Shown here piece by piece: positions 14,098 through 22,851 of a stretch of DNA of 24,842 nt. The notes beneath the pieces were generated by a model. That model saw only the letters and a list, made by a program, of their open reading frames with translations, ran no database searches and was not told the origin of the DNA. The stretch's first letter is position 1. Every line of letters begins with the position of its first letter. The position numbers and the translations under genes are program-made. The DNA comes from Clostridiales bacterium. Its GTDB lineage: Bacteria > Bacillota_A > Clostridia > Lachnospirales > Lachnospiraceae. The stretch spans positions 1-24,842 of the forward strand of contig JASKJZ010000005.1 of the NCBI GenBank assembly GCA_030154385.1, given 5' to 3'.

Positions 14098-16413
14098 TTA
14101 TTGCACCTGTTCATCCGCAGCAGTATCTTCTGGATTCTCCTCCTGCGTAGTAGGATTTATCGAAGCTTCTGGCTGCTCCTCGTTCGTATCTTGTGACTCG
14201 TCTATTGCTTCCTCATCTTGTTCATCTGCAGTAGTATCTGGCTCATCCTCTGTATCTTGTGTACCCTCTTCTTGATCTGATGTCTCGTCTTCCTCTCCTT
14301 CAAGCGGTGCATCCAGATCAAAAATGTTTTCGTCCTCGGGATTTGGTGAAGCCATAGTATCTGGTTCTTTGGTAGTTTCTTGCTCCTTCGTTTGTTCATC
14401 TGCCCCCTCCGTTTCCTCTACTGGTTTTGTATAACCCGCGAACCCTGTATCGGTAAGTCCTTCATGAATCTGTTGCATGTACATCTTCCATATACTTCCA
14501 GGGTAGGTTGCTCCAGCCAGGGAATCTAATTTTTTTGGAATATCATAGCCAACCCATACGCTGGTAGTATAATACGGTGTGTAGCCCACGAACCAGCCAT
14601 CCTTTTTGTCCGTGGTCGTTCCCGTTTTTCCCGCACAAGACATTCCCGAAAGAGAAAGTCCTTTTGCGGTTCCTCGGATAAAGACACCCGTCATCACATC
14701 CGTCATCATACGTGCCGCATTTGCCTCGTAAATCACCTTCGTATCTTGAATATCACCTACTACCTCATTCCCTTTCGCATCCAAAATAGATACAATGCAA
14801 GTTGGCTCCCGAAAAACGCCTTCATTTTCCAATGCAGCAAAGCCCGAAGCCATCTCGACCGAACTGACACCATTGGTAAATCCTCCAAGTGAAGCGGCTG
14901 GATAATAGTCGTTTTCTGATATCTTTGCAAAATTCATATTTAATAAATATTGAAGACCAACCTGTGGAGTAAGCTCCGTGAACATCTGCCATGCGATTGT
15001 ATTGATTGATCGTTCCACTGCCGTACGAACCGTAATTTTACCTGCATACGTACCACTCGAATTGCTTGGCCCTCCCTCAAACTTTTTATCCACCACGATA
15101 CTGTCTGGTGTATAATTTCGTTCAAAGGAAGGGGTATATACGATGAGGGGCTTAATGGAGCTTCCAGGCTGTCGAAAGCTTTGGAAGGCACGATTGAGCG
15201 TATAGCCCTGAGTGTTCTGGCTTCGTCCGCCTACAATGGCTACGACTCGTCCGCTCTTATTATCAATACAGGTCGCGGCACTTTGAAGCTCATACACGCC
15301 TTCGGTATTCGTTGAGGTGAACTCCTTCAAGGTTTCGTTCACTGCATTTTGTAACAGTTTCTGTTTTTTGGTATCGATGGAGGTATAAATACGATATCCT
15401 GCGCTATACAACGATTGCTGACACAGCGAATACATTTCGTCGTATCGCTTATCATAACGCTCTTTTTCCTCCTCCGTGCCAAAGGTATAACGGAAATTGA
15501 AGCCTTGATTTTTCATCAGCGCTCGTACTGCACAGTAATACACATAGGTTTCAATATAGTTTCTTTTTTTCGTTTTGGTCTCTTTTAATGTAATTTCTTC
15601 CGCACAGGCCGTTTGATACTCCACCTCATCCAAAGCTCCGTCAAGCTTCATCTGAAGAAGAATCCGATTTTTTCGTTTCACGGTATTATCACTGTGCTCA
15701 ATCGGGTCATAGAGACTTGGGTTGTTTGGAATCGCACAAAGGAACGCAATCTGTGCCAAGGATAAATCGTCTACATCACTGCTAAAATATCCTTTACTTG
15801 CTGCTTCTATTCCATAGTATCCATTGCCAAAGTAGATATTATTCAAATAAAATTCCATAATTTGATCTTTGGTGTACTTTTTCTCCATGGCAAGTGCAAT
15901 AAAGATCTCCTTTACCTTCCGCTGCCAGCTCACTTCATGGGTCAGAAAGATGTTTCGGCTCAGCTGCTGCGTAATCGTACTGGCTCCCTGTGTGATTTCG
16001 CCCTTATTAACAATATAGGCTTTGGCTGCACGCAAAATCCCCTTGAGATCAATGCCGTGATGCTTTAAAAAGCGCTTATCTTCAATCGATATCATCGCCT
16101 GCTTCACCGAATCTGGTATCTGCTCGTAGGTTAGATAATAGGTGTCCTTTTCTCCCTTTAGGGTCGCAATCAGCTTCCCATTCACATCATATACTTCGCT
16201 CGTCTCCGACTGTCGGAAGGTGTTGACATCGGACTGTCGCACCAACTGATTCGCTTCGTCGTGAAGGGTCATCACCGTTTTTCCATATCGAAGATAAAGA
16301 AGAATTCCAAGTATCAAAATACTCAGTAAAAGCAGAAATAAAAGCAGCTTAAGAATAAATTGAAGCCGCATTATTCCTTTGCTTTTCTTCTTTTTTTTCT
16401 TTTGTTTTGCCAT
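14098..16413 (-). CDS. Class A penicillin-binding protein (glycosyltransferase/transpeptidase)
   Basis: This 771-residue bifunctional enzyme builds peptidoglycan. A lysine-rich start and one membrane anchor (about 20-42) are followed by a GT51 domain with EDKRFLKHHG (catalytic Glu111) and GASTITQQLSRN. The transpeptidase domain holds GSSIKP (Ser418, Lys421), SIN (469-471) and KTGTT (596-600), so all catalytic motifs are intact. Residues 661-771 form a long acidic tail rich in Glu, Asp, Thr and Gln, presumably disordered and outside the cell. It is the last gene of the tatD-rsmA-PBP run, 4 bases after rsmA. It is PBP1A/PonA-like, but no specific gene name can be assigned. Confidence 0.94.
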   Translation of the reverse strand: MAKQKKKKKKSKGIMRLQFILKLLLFLLLLSILILGILLYLRYGKTVMTLHDEANQLVRQSDVNTFRQSETSEVYDVNGKLIATLKGEKDTYYLTYEQIPDSVKQAMISIEDKRFLKHHGIDLKGILRAAKAYIVNKGEITQGASTITQQLSRNIFLTHEVSWQRKVKEIFIALAMEKKYTKDQIMEFYLNNIYFGNGYYGIEAASKGYFSSDVDDLSLAQIAFLCAIPNNPSLYDPIEHSDNTVKRKNRILLQMKLDGALDEVEYQTACAEEITLKETKTKKRNYIETYVYYCAVRALMKNQGFNFRYTFGTEEEKERYDKRYDEMYSLCQQSLYSAGYRIYTSIDTKKQKLLQNAVNETLKEFTSTNTEGVYELQSAATCIDNKSGRVVAIVGGRSQNTQGYTLNRAFQSFRQPGSSIKPLIVYTPSFERNYTPDSIVVDKKFEGGPSNSSGTYAGKITVRTAVERSINTIAWQMFTELTPQVGLQYLLNMNFAKISENDYYPAASLGGFTNGVSSVEMASGFAALENEGVFREPTCIVSILDAKGNEVVGDIQDTKVIYEANAARMMTDVMTGVFIRGTAKGLSLSGMSCAGKTGTTTDKKDGWFVGYTPYYTTSVWVGYDIPKKLDSLAGATYPGSIWKMYMQQIHEGLTDTGFAGYTKPVEETEGADEQTKEQETTKEPDTMASPNPEDENIFDLDAPLEGEEDETSDQEEGTQDTEDEPDTTADEQDEEAIDESQDTNEEQPEASINPTTQEENPEDTAADEQVQ

Positions 16414-16417
16414 ATTT

Positions 16418-17284
16418 TCACGATCCTTTTATCAATAAATTACTAAGATGTGCAAACTGTTCTAGGGTAAGTGCCTCGCCGCGAATCGTAGGAGAGACGC
16501 CCAGCGCTTCGATTGCCGCTTGAATCGCCTCCTTGGAATAGGTAATCCCAGCAGCATTATTTAACCCGTTTACTAACGTCTTTCTTCTTTGATTAAACGA
16601 CGCGCGAATCAACGAAAACATAAGTGCTTCGTTGATGACCTCAACAGGAGGAGCATCGTGACAGGTAAGCGTTATAACAGCAGAGCCTACATTGGGACGC
16701 GGAATAAAACAGTTTGGCGGTACATTTGCTGTGATTTCAGGCTTTGCATAATATTGGACAGCCAGAGAAAGTGCGCCGTAATCCTTCGTACCAGGTCCCA
16801 CCTGCATCCGATCTGCTACCTCTTTTTGAACCATAACGGTTATGCTCTTTAGGGGCACATGGCTTTCAAATAATCCCATGATAATCGGAGTCGTAATATA
16901 ATAGGGTAGATTTGCCACTACTTTAATCGGCTTACCTCCATTTTTTTCGGCTGCCAAGCTATTGATATCCACCTTCAAGATATCTTCGTTTAAAATGATA
17001 ACATTCTCATAAGCGGATAAGGTCTCCTTTAGAATCGGAATCAGGTTCTTATCAATTTCAACTGCAAGAACCTCCCTTGCACGCTCACATAGATACTGCG
17101 TCATCGTACCGATTCCAGGTCCAATTTCCAAAACAAAATCCTCAGGCCCAACTGCTGCTGAATCCACGATTTTTTCTAGTACATGGGGGTCAATTAAGAA
17201 ATTTTGTCCAAATTTCTTTTGAAAATTAAAATTGTATTTTTGTAATACCGTAATCGTATTCTGTGGGATTCCTAAGCTTGCCAT
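16418..17284 (-). CDS. rsmA: 16S rRNA dimethyladenosine transferase
   Basis: This 288-residue enzyme dimethylates two adjacent adenines near the 3' end of 16S rRNA using S-adenosylmethionine. QKKFGQNFL (22-30), the SAM-binding motif EIGPGIGT (53-60) and NLPYYIT (125-131, the NLPY catalytic motif) are all present. A C-terminal RsmA domain follows (ASFNQRRKTLVNGL). It lies 18 bases after tatD, the position where an rnmV gene is common in related genomes; none is present here. Confidence 0.96.
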   Translation of the reverse strand: MASLGIPQNTITVLQKYNFNFQKKFGQNFLIDPHVLEKIVDSAAVGPEDFVLEIGPGIGTMTQYLCERAREVLAVEIDKNLIPILKETLSAYENVIILNEDILKVDINSLAAEKNGGKPIKVVANLPYYITTPIIMGLFESHVPLKSITVMVQKEVADRMQVGPGTKDYGALSLAVQYYAKPEITANVPPNCFIPRPNVGSAVITLTCHDAPPVEVINEALMFSLIRASFNQRRKTLVNGLNNAAGITYSKEAIQAAIEALGVSPTIRGEALTLEQFAHLSNLLIKGS

Positions 17285-17302
17285 CTGTCACCTCTTCTTT
17301 TC

Positions 17303-18073
17303 TTATTCATGAATCTGATACATCCTTTTTGCATTCTGTTCGGTTATTTCTACTACCTCATGATAATCCAATCCCTTGATTTTTGCAATCTCCTTCGCAA
17401 CATACACAAGATTCAAGGATGAATTTCGCTTGCCTCGATTGGGAACCGGCGAAAGATACGGACTATCTGTCTCCAATACAATGCTCTCAATCGGCGCATA
17501 CGCAACAACTTCCTTTAGCTTCTTTGCATTGTTGAAGGTCACGACTCCACCGATTCCAAGATAAAATCCCATATTCAGATATTCTCTTGCCATCTCTGTC
17601 CCATAGGAAAAACAATGGATGACGCCTCCGATCTCTTCACTTTTATGAGCTTTTAGTATATCTAACGTGTCCTGTGCCGCATCGCGGCTGTGAATAATCA
17701 TTGGAAGCTTTGCCTCTCTGGCAAGCGCAATCTGTGCCTCGAACCATTTCTTTTGTATGCTTCGCTCGGGCTCGTCCCAGTAGTAGTCAAGACCAATCTC
17801 CCCTACCGCAACTACCTTGTCCTCTGATAACATTCTTTTTACATATTCAAAGTTCTCATCATTTAGAGCTGCACATTCCTCTGGATGAACACCAACTGCC
17901 CCATAAATGAACGGATACTGTTTGCATAATAAAAGTGTGCGCTCGATAGTCTCAAGACTTGAGCTTACATTGACAACGACACCAATCCCTTGCTCCGAAA
18001 AGCTATTTAATAGCTCATTTCGGTCTTCATCAAATGCTTCATCCTCATAATGTGCATGACTTTCTAGTATCAT
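17303..18073 (-). CDS. tatD: TatD-family metal-dependent hydrolase
   Basis: This 256-residue TIM-barrel hydrolase has the TatD metal ligands: HAH at residues 6-8, Glu in GEIGLDYY, IIHSRDA, VIHCFS and ETDSPYLSP. Members of this family are Mg-dependent deoxyribonucleases or related phosphoesterases; the exact substrate is not known here. GAGGG lies 7 bases before the ATG. It starts a run with rsmA and the penicillin-binding protein and follows metG after a hairpin terminator, a common order in Firmicutes (metG-tatD-rsmA). Confidence 0.93.
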   Translation of the reverse strand: MILESHAHYEDEAFDEDRNELLNSFSEQGIGVVVNVSSSLETIERTLLLCKQYPFIYGAVGVHPEECAALNDENFEYVKRMLSEDKVVAVGEIGLDYYWDEPERSIQKKWFEAQIALAREAKLPMIIHSRDAAQDTLDILKAHKSEEIGGVIHCFSYGTEMAREYLNMGFYLGIGGVVTFNNAKKLKEVVAYAPIESIVLETDSPYLSPVPNRGKRNSSLNLVYVAKEIAKIKGLDYHEVVEITEQNAKRMYQIHE

Positions 18074-18131
18074 AGTAACCCTCTTTCTCTATCAAACGAT
18101 ATCTCTTTGTTCCGATTATCACAAATAGCCG

Positions 18132-18168
18132 AAAAACAGCCGTGGAGCTCGCTCCCAAAGGCTGTTTT
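18132..18168 (-). terminator. Terminator after metG
   Basis: AAAACAGCC (18133-18141) pairs with GGCTGTTTT (18160-18168), with an inner GGAGC/GCTCC pairing. On the minus strand it is followed by five T. It lies between metG and tatD, so tatD likely has its own weak promoter or relies on read-through. Confidence 0.75.
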
Positions 18169-18188
18169 CCTCTATTACCACTTATTAA

Positions 18189-20156
18189 TTAACAAATCTC
18201 AGCACCTGCTGGCATTGATTTTTCTGGCACCATGAGCGCCAGATTGCCCTCTGCATCCTCCGCACAAAGAAGCATTCCTTCTGATACAACACCCGCCAGC
18301 TTCGCAGGCTTTAGGTTCACCAGTACCATTACCTTTTTCCCTACCATCTCCTCGGCACTATAATACTGCTTAATACCAGAAACAATCTGTTTGATTTCAC
18401 TTCCAACCTTTACCTTCGAGCATAAGAGCTTCTTGGACTTTGGTACCTCTTCGCAAGCGAGGATTTCGCCTACCTGAAACTGCATTCTCATAAAGTCATT
18501 ATATTCGATTTCTTCCTTTGGCTCAATATCAATCACAGCCTCTTCCTCCTTTGGCTCCGCTTCTACTTCCTTTGGTGCCTGTTTCTCTTTTATAATCTCT
18601 ACCTTTTGTAAGACCTCTTCCATATCCAGTCTTGCAAATAGAATTTCTGGCTTTTCTACCACTTGATTGCCTGATGGATAACCACCATAGGTATTCATTT
18701 CATCAAGCGCACGTTTTTTCGTATTTAACTGCTCCAAAATCCGTTTGGAAGTATCTGGCATAAAGGATTCTAAAAGGCTTGCACCAATCGTAATACTCTC
18801 GATTAAGTGATAAAGCACCGTTTCCAAGCGCTCCTTCTTTGTTTCATCCTTTGCCAGTGCCCAAGGCATTGTCTCATCAATGTATTTGTTACAACGCTTG
18901 AACAAGGTGAAAATCTCAGATATCGCATCGGCAATACGCAGCTTATCCATTTTTTCGATAACCTTCCCTGGCGTCGCTAAGGAGAGTGCAATAAGCTCCT
19001 CGTCTACGGACTCCTTCACCGCCTTGTTGTTTACGATACCGCCAAAATATTTATTGGACATCGAAATGGTGCGGTTCACTAAATTTCCAAGGGTATTCGC
19101 AAGATCTGAGTTCATACGCTCGACCATGAGTTCCCAGGTAATCACGCCATCGTTTTCAAACGGCATCTCATGAAGCACAAAATAGCGCACGGCATCGACG
19201 CCAAACAAGGAAACCAAATCATCCGCATACAAAACATTTCCTTTTGATTTGCTCATCTTTCCATCGCCCTGTAATAGCCAAGGATGTCCAAATACCTGCT
19301 TTGGAAGTGGTATATCCAGTGCCATCAGCATAATTGGCCAATAGATGGTATGGAAACGTAAGATATCCTTTCCAATCAGATGAAGGTCTGCCGGCCAGTA
19401 TTTTCCATACAATGCATCGGAGTTTCCATCCACATCAAAGCCAAGACCAGTAATATAATTGCTGAGTGCATCCAGCCATACATATACTACATGCTTTTCA
19501 TCAAAGTCTACAGGGATTCCCCATTTAAAAGAGGTTCTGGAAACACATAGATCCTGAAGTCCTGGAAGCAAGAAGTTATTCATCATTTCATTTTTTCTAG
19601 ATTCAGGCTGAATAAACTCTGGATGCTCCTTGATGTGCGCAATCAAACGATCCGCATATTTACTAAGCTTTAGAAAATATGCCTCTTCTTTCGCTGGCTG
19701 ACAGTCTCTTCCACAATCTGGACATTTTCCATCTACAAGCTGAGACGCAGTAAAAAAGGATTCACAAGGTGTGCAATACATTCCCTCATAATGCCCTTTA
19801 TAAATATCGCCCTTTTCGTATAACTTGCGAAATATCTTTTGTACCTGCTTTTCGTGATCTTCATCCGTCGTGCGAATAAAGCGGTCATAAGACGTATTCA
19901 TCAGATCCCAAACACTTTTTATCTGTCCCGCAACACCGTCAACAAACTCCTTTGGAGTTACCCCTGCTTCTGCTGCCTTTAACTCAATCTTTTGACCATG
20001 CTCATCCGTACCGGTCTGAAAGCGCACGTCAAAGCCCTGCTCACGCTTAAAACGAACAATACTATCTGCCAGTACTGCCTCATAGGTATTTCCGATATGC
20101 GGTTTTCCAGAGGTATATGCAATCGCCGTTGTTAAATAATACGTTTTCTTCTCCAT
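18189..20156 (-). CDS. metG: Methionyl-tRNA synthetase with C-terminal tRNA-binding domain
   Basis: This 655-residue enzyme charges tRNA-Met. HIGN at 20-23 and KMSKS at 300-304 are the class I signatures. Cys128, 131, 145 and 148 form a zinc knuckle. A lysine/glutamate-rich linker (about 525-550) leads to a C-terminal OB-fold tRNA-binding domain (FMRMQFQVGEILACEEVPKS), so this is the long form. GAAAAGGAG (ending 9 bases before the ATG) is the ribosome site. It is preceded by a T-box leader with a methionine specifier. Confidence 0.97.
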   Translation of the reverse strand: MEKKTYYLTTAIAYTSGKPHIGNTYEAVLADSIVRFKREQGFDVRFQTGTDEHGQKIELKAAEAGVTPKEFVDGVAGQIKSVWDLMNTSYDRFIRTTDEDHEKQVQKIFRKLYEKGDIYKGHYEGMYCTPCESFFTASQLVDGKCPDCGRDCQPAKEEAYFLKLSKYADRLIAHIKEHPEFIQPESRKNEMMNNFLLPGLQDLCVSRTSFKWGIPVDFDEKHVVYVWLDALSNYITGLGFDVDGNSDALYGKYWPADLHLIGKDILRFHTIYWPIMLMALDIPLPKQVFGHPWLLQGDGKMSKSKGNVLYADDLVSLFGVDAVRYFVLHEMPFENDGVITWELMVERMNSDLANTLGNLVNRTISMSNKYFGGIVNNKAVKESVDEELIALSLATPGKVIEKMDKLRIADAISEIFTLFKRCNKYIDETMPWALAKDETKKERLETVLYHLIESITIGASLLESFMPDTSKRILEQLNTKKRALDEMNTYGGYPSGNQVVEKPEILFARLDMEEVLQKVEIIKEKQAPKEVEAEPKEEEAVIDIEPKEEIEYNDFMRMQFQVGEILACEEVPKSKKLLCSKVKVGSEIKQIVSGIKQYYSAEEMVGKKVMVLVNLKPAKLAGVVSEGMLLCAEDAEGNLALMVPEKSMPAGAEIC

Positions 20157-20186
20157 TTAAAATCTCCTTTTCCTTTTGATACATAC

Positions 20187-20462
20187 AAAAAAGCCCGCCT
20201 TTAATTTCTTAAAGACGAGCATCTAGTCTCGTGGTACCACTTTAATTTGCCCCTATCTTTCGATACAAGCCTTATTAACTGCTTACACAGTCTGCACGGT
20301 AACGGGTGCATCCGTAACAACCTAAGCTAACGCCTCAGCCATTCTGCTCCAAGACCATCTTCACTGGTTGCTTCCATATCCCTTTTCAGCAAACGGGACT
20401 CTCTGTTGTGTATTTCCCCAGCTACTCTTCTTTTCCTTGCATGTGTTCATTATTTCACTATA
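20187..20462 (-). promoter_or_regulatory. T-box leader (methionine) of metG
   Basis: Read on the minus strand, this leader has an AGAGAG start motif (20404-20399) and a specifier ATG (20377-20375) followed by GAAG. The antiterminator pairs AAAG and ACGAG (20243-20228) with CTCGT and CTTT (20219-20211). Its 7-base bulge TGGTACC (20239-20233) matches the canonical UGGNACC T-box bulge, with UGGU complementary to an ACCA tRNA end. The competing terminator pairs 20220-20211 with 20202-20193, followed by six T (20192-20187). Uncharged tRNA-Met should favour antitermination and raise metG expression. The specifier reading is backed by metG downstream. Confidence 0.9.
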
Positions 20463-20468
20463 GGCACT

Positions 20469-20497
20469 AGTTTATTCGCATCTTTGGCTTTTGTCAA
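20469..20497 (-). promoter_or_regulatory. Promoter of the metG T-box transcript
   Basis: A perfect TTGACA (20497-20492) and TAAACT (20474-20469) are 17 bases apart on the minus strand, with a start expected near 20462, just ahead of the T-box structure. Confidence 0.6.
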
Positions 20498-20524
20498 GTC
20501 TTTTTGCTCTCCAAAAATCGATAG

Positions 20525-20677
20525 CTATACCTCATCCTTATGCTTTTTAATAATCTCGTCATACCTTCTTTGCGCGGCTTCCATCTCTTTATTATCCTCT
20601 ATTTTTTCAACATTTGCATTCTGATTCAGTTCAGTCAGTAGGTCAGCTAAGTCACTATCATCAAACAATTTATCCAT
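20525..20677 (-). CDS. Small acidic hypothetical protein (50 aa)
   Basis: This ORF has an ATG at 20677 with a strong GGAGGG site 7 bases upstream and encodes 50 residues beginning MDKLFDDSDLADLLTELNQN. It is charged and probably helical, with an acidic first half and a lysine-rich end (IIKKHKDEV). I do not recognise the family. It is transcribed toward the T-box leader of metG and ends about 28 bases upstream of that promoter's -35. The good ribosome site and charge pattern argue that it is real. Confidence 0.55.
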   Translation of the reverse strand: MDKLFDDSDLADLLTELNQNANVEKIEDNKEMEAAQRRYDEIIKKHKDEV

Positions 20678-20756
20678 ATCATACCCTCCTATACGAGTCC
20701 TTTAACAGTTATTATTATTATACCAAAGGTCTTTCATTCCTGCAAAGAAAAATAAG

Positions 20757-21053
20757 TTGACAGTGGGAATCCGATATGCTAATTTGTTTGTGCATCTAAC
20801 CCCCTCCACCATTACACGCTTACTCGAAAAGCTTGTACGTAAAGGTTACGTAAGAAAACAAGCCGAAGGTAAAAACATCTATCTTTATAGCATGCCCGAG
20901 GGACTCGCGCAGCAAGAAAGCATTCTTTCCTCCTGGAGACAGCTCCATTCCGACTATGAAGCGATCCTTACTCCCGAGGAAGCAACCTTATTTTTAAGTA
21001 TCAGCCAAAAACTACTCCATGGGCTGACTGGCTCCCCCTCAAAAAAAGAATGA
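20757..21053 (+). pseudogene. 5'-truncated MarR-family regulator
   Basis: About 99 codons keep the second half of a MarR-type winged helix (LTPSTITRLLEKLVRKGYV, then the wing and C-terminal helices). The first 50 or so residues, with the N-terminal dimer helix and part of the DNA-binding domain, are missing. The frame opens only with TTG and no ribosome site. The opening bases TTGACA-17-TAATTT look like a promoter fused straight onto the coding remnant. A 5' deletion is the simplest reading. It lies 45 bases upstream of the nitroreductase gene, a common MarR partner. A short functional form is possible but unlikely. Confidence 0.65.
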
Positions 21054-21098
21054 CAATACGGTCATTTCCCTTCCCTCCAATAAAGAAAGGATTGAATT

Positions 21099-21938
21099 AT
21101 GAAATTAGATTTTTCAGTTGAAAAAACGGTAAAACAACGCCAAAGCGTAAGAAACTACCAAGAACGCCCTCTTACCAAATCAGAGCGTGAGCAAATCGAA
21201 CAATATATTGAGCACTTGTCAAATCCCTTCTCCGTTGCAGTGTCATTTCACCTTTTAGATCATGACGCAACCGAAAATGGAGAAAAGCTTGGTACCTATG
21301 GCGTAATCAAGGGAGCCTCTAACTATGTCGGTGCCTCTGTAGGAACAGAAGAACTAAACCTAGAGGCTCTTGGCTATTCCTTTGAAGCACTCATTTTGTA
21401 TCTTACTTCCCTTGGCTTTGGTACCTGTTGGCTTGGCGGAACCTTTGACCGCTCAAAATTTGCAGCAGCGATGCATTTAAACAAAGACTCCATCTTTCCT
21501 GCCATATCCCCAATTGGCATTCCCACAGGAAAACGAAGAGTATCCGATCGTATGACCCGTTGGGCCATAAAAGCCGATCAGCGCCTTTTGTGGCAGGATT
21601 TATTTTTTGATTCCAATTTTTCAACCCCACTGAACAAAGACGCTGCAGGTGATTATGCGTTTCCGCTCGAAATGCTGCGGCTTGCTCCTTCTGCTGTTAA
21701 TAAACAACCCTGGCGTATTGTAAAAGAAAAGGATAGTTTTCATTTTTATGAGTTTCATTCCCTCAAAGAGAACAAACATGGTATTGATATTCAAAGAACC
21801 GATGTCGGAATTGGTGCTTGTCACTTCCATCTAGCTGCATTAGAAAAAGGACTATCCGGTCATTTGGAGCGACTGAACACACCTGAAATTTCCGCACCTG
21901 AGAAAATGGAATATCGTTTCTCTTGGATTGCAGATTAA
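21099..21938 (+). CDS. Nitroreductase-family protein (two-domain type)
   Basis: This 279-residue protein has the FMN-site start RQSVRNYQERPL (14-25) of the nitroreductase fold, GFGTCWLGGTF in the middle, and a second half-domain with RLAPSAVNKQPWRI. This matches the two-domain TM1586-type nitroreductases. They usually use FMN and NAD(P)H, but the substrate is unknown. GAAAGGA lies 6-8 bases before the ATG. It follows the MarR remnant, so the original pairing of regulator and enzyme seems to have decayed. Confidence 0.85.
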   Translation: MKLDFSVEKTVKQRQSVRNYQERPLTKSEREQIEQYIEHLSNPFSVAVSFHLLDHDATENGEKLGTYGVIKGASNYVGASVGTEELNLEALGYSFEALILYLTSLGFGTCWLGGTFDRSKFAAAMHLNKDSIFPAISPIGIPTGKRRVSDRMTRWAIKADQRLLWQDLFFDSNFSTPLNKDAAGDYAFPLEMLRLAPSAVNKQPWRIVKEKDSFHFYEFHSLKENKHGIDIQRTDVGIGACHFHLAALEKGLSGHLERLNTPEISAPEKMEYRFSWIAD

Positions 21939-21940
21939 AG

Positions 21941-22039
21941 GGAGAAATTTTTGGTGCCGCCACCTCCAACCGTTCCATATTCTTTAAGCAGGCGCTCCCT
22001 GCCATCCTTGCTCTAGTGGTTCTCCTTATTTTTCACTAA
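21941..22039 (+). pseudogene. Possible C-terminal remnant of a membrane protein
   Basis: An open frame without a start codon reads GEIFGAATSNRSIFFKQ, then a hydrophobic ALPAILALVVLLIFH and a stop (32 codons). It looks like the last helix of a membrane protein whose front is lost. It lies directly after the nitroreductase gene and before the hairpin. It is too short to identify a family, and a chance open frame is a fair alternative. Confidence 0.25.
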
Positions 22040-22047
22040 AAGCAACA

Positions 22048-22090
22048 AAGAGTTCCCGCTGCCGACATTTGGCACGGGGAACTCTTCTTT
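22048..22090. terminator. Bidirectional terminator between nitroreductase gene and ABC transporter
   Basis: AAGAGTTCCC (22048-22057) pairs with GGGAACTCTT (22077-22086), with an inner TGCC/GGCA pairing after a two-base mismatch. A T-rich stretch follows on the plus side. It lies between convergent genes. Confidence 0.7.
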
Positions 22091-22113
22091 CTTTACTCTC
22101 TATTTCTCCAACT

Positions 22114-22851
22114 TTATAATACCTTGGATAAAAATTCTTTCAATCTTGGATTCTTTGGATTCTCAAAAAACTCCTGTGGTGGATTTTCTTCTTTTATCTC
22201 ACCCTCATCAATGAATAGTACGCGGGTTGCAACCTTTTTTGCAAATCCCATTTCATGCGTTACAATGACCATCGTCATTCCGCCCTTTGCCAGATCCTCC
22301 ATAACGCCAAGCACTTCTCCCACCATTTCTGGATCGAGTGCACTTGTTGGCTCATCAAAGAGCATTACATCCGGATTCATACAAAGAGAACGCACGATTG
22401 CAATTCTTTGCTTTTGACCACCCGATAGCTGGGAAGGATAGGCATTTGCCTTTTCCTCAAGCCCTACTCTTTGCAATAGCTCCATCGCCTGCTTCGTCGC
22501 TTCGTCCTTTGATTTCTTTAAAAGCTTCATCGGCGCGAGCGTCATATTATCCAGTATGGTCTTATGCGGAAATAGATTGAAATGCTGAAACACCATACCA
22601 ATTTTTTGTCGATACAAATTGATATTCGATTTTTTATCGGTAATATCAAGTCCCTCAAACCGAATCGTTCCACCCGTCGGGACTTCCAGTAAATTAAGTG
22701 AACGTAAAAATGTAGATTTTCCAGAACCAGAAGGTCCAATGATTACGACTACCTCGCCCTGCTTGATTGTTGTACTGATTCCATTTAAGACCTGAATGCT
22801 TCCAAAATCCTTTTTTAAATGATCAATCTCGAATAAAATATTATCGTTCAT
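22114..22851 (-). CDS. Polar amino acid ABC transporter ATP-binding protein
   Basis: This 245-residue ATPase drives an uptake transporter. GPSGSGKST (Walker A, Lys45), LSGGQKQR (signature, 142-149) and [11 protein letters not shown] (Walker B and D-loop, 163-173) are intact, with a Q-loop at VFQH. The GlnQ/ArtP-like features point to a polar amino acid; the exact substrate is not set by the ATPase. Its start overlaps the permease stop by 11 bases, and it is last in the operon. Confidence 0.95.
   Translation of the reverse strand: MNDNILFEIDHLKKDFGSIQVLNGISTTIKQGEVVVIIGPSGSGKSTFLRSLNLLEVPTGGTIRFEGLDITDKKSNINLYRQKIGMVFQHFNLFPHKTILDNMTLAPMKLLKKSKDEATKQAMELLQRVGLEEKANAYPSQLSGGQKQRIAIVRSLCMNPDVMLFDEPTSALDPEMVGEVLGVMEDLAKGGMTMVIVTHEMGFAKKVATRVLFIDEGEIKEENPPQEFFENPKNPRLKEFLSKVL

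Noticed and set aside
14072..14275. Plus-strand Ser/Cys-rich frame
   Set aside because: It is the mirror of the low-complexity acidic PBP tail, so its composition is a by-product.
20187..20460. tRNA-like structure in the region before metG
   Set aside because: The TGGTACC and stem features fit a T-box leader better, and no cloverleaf can be drawn.
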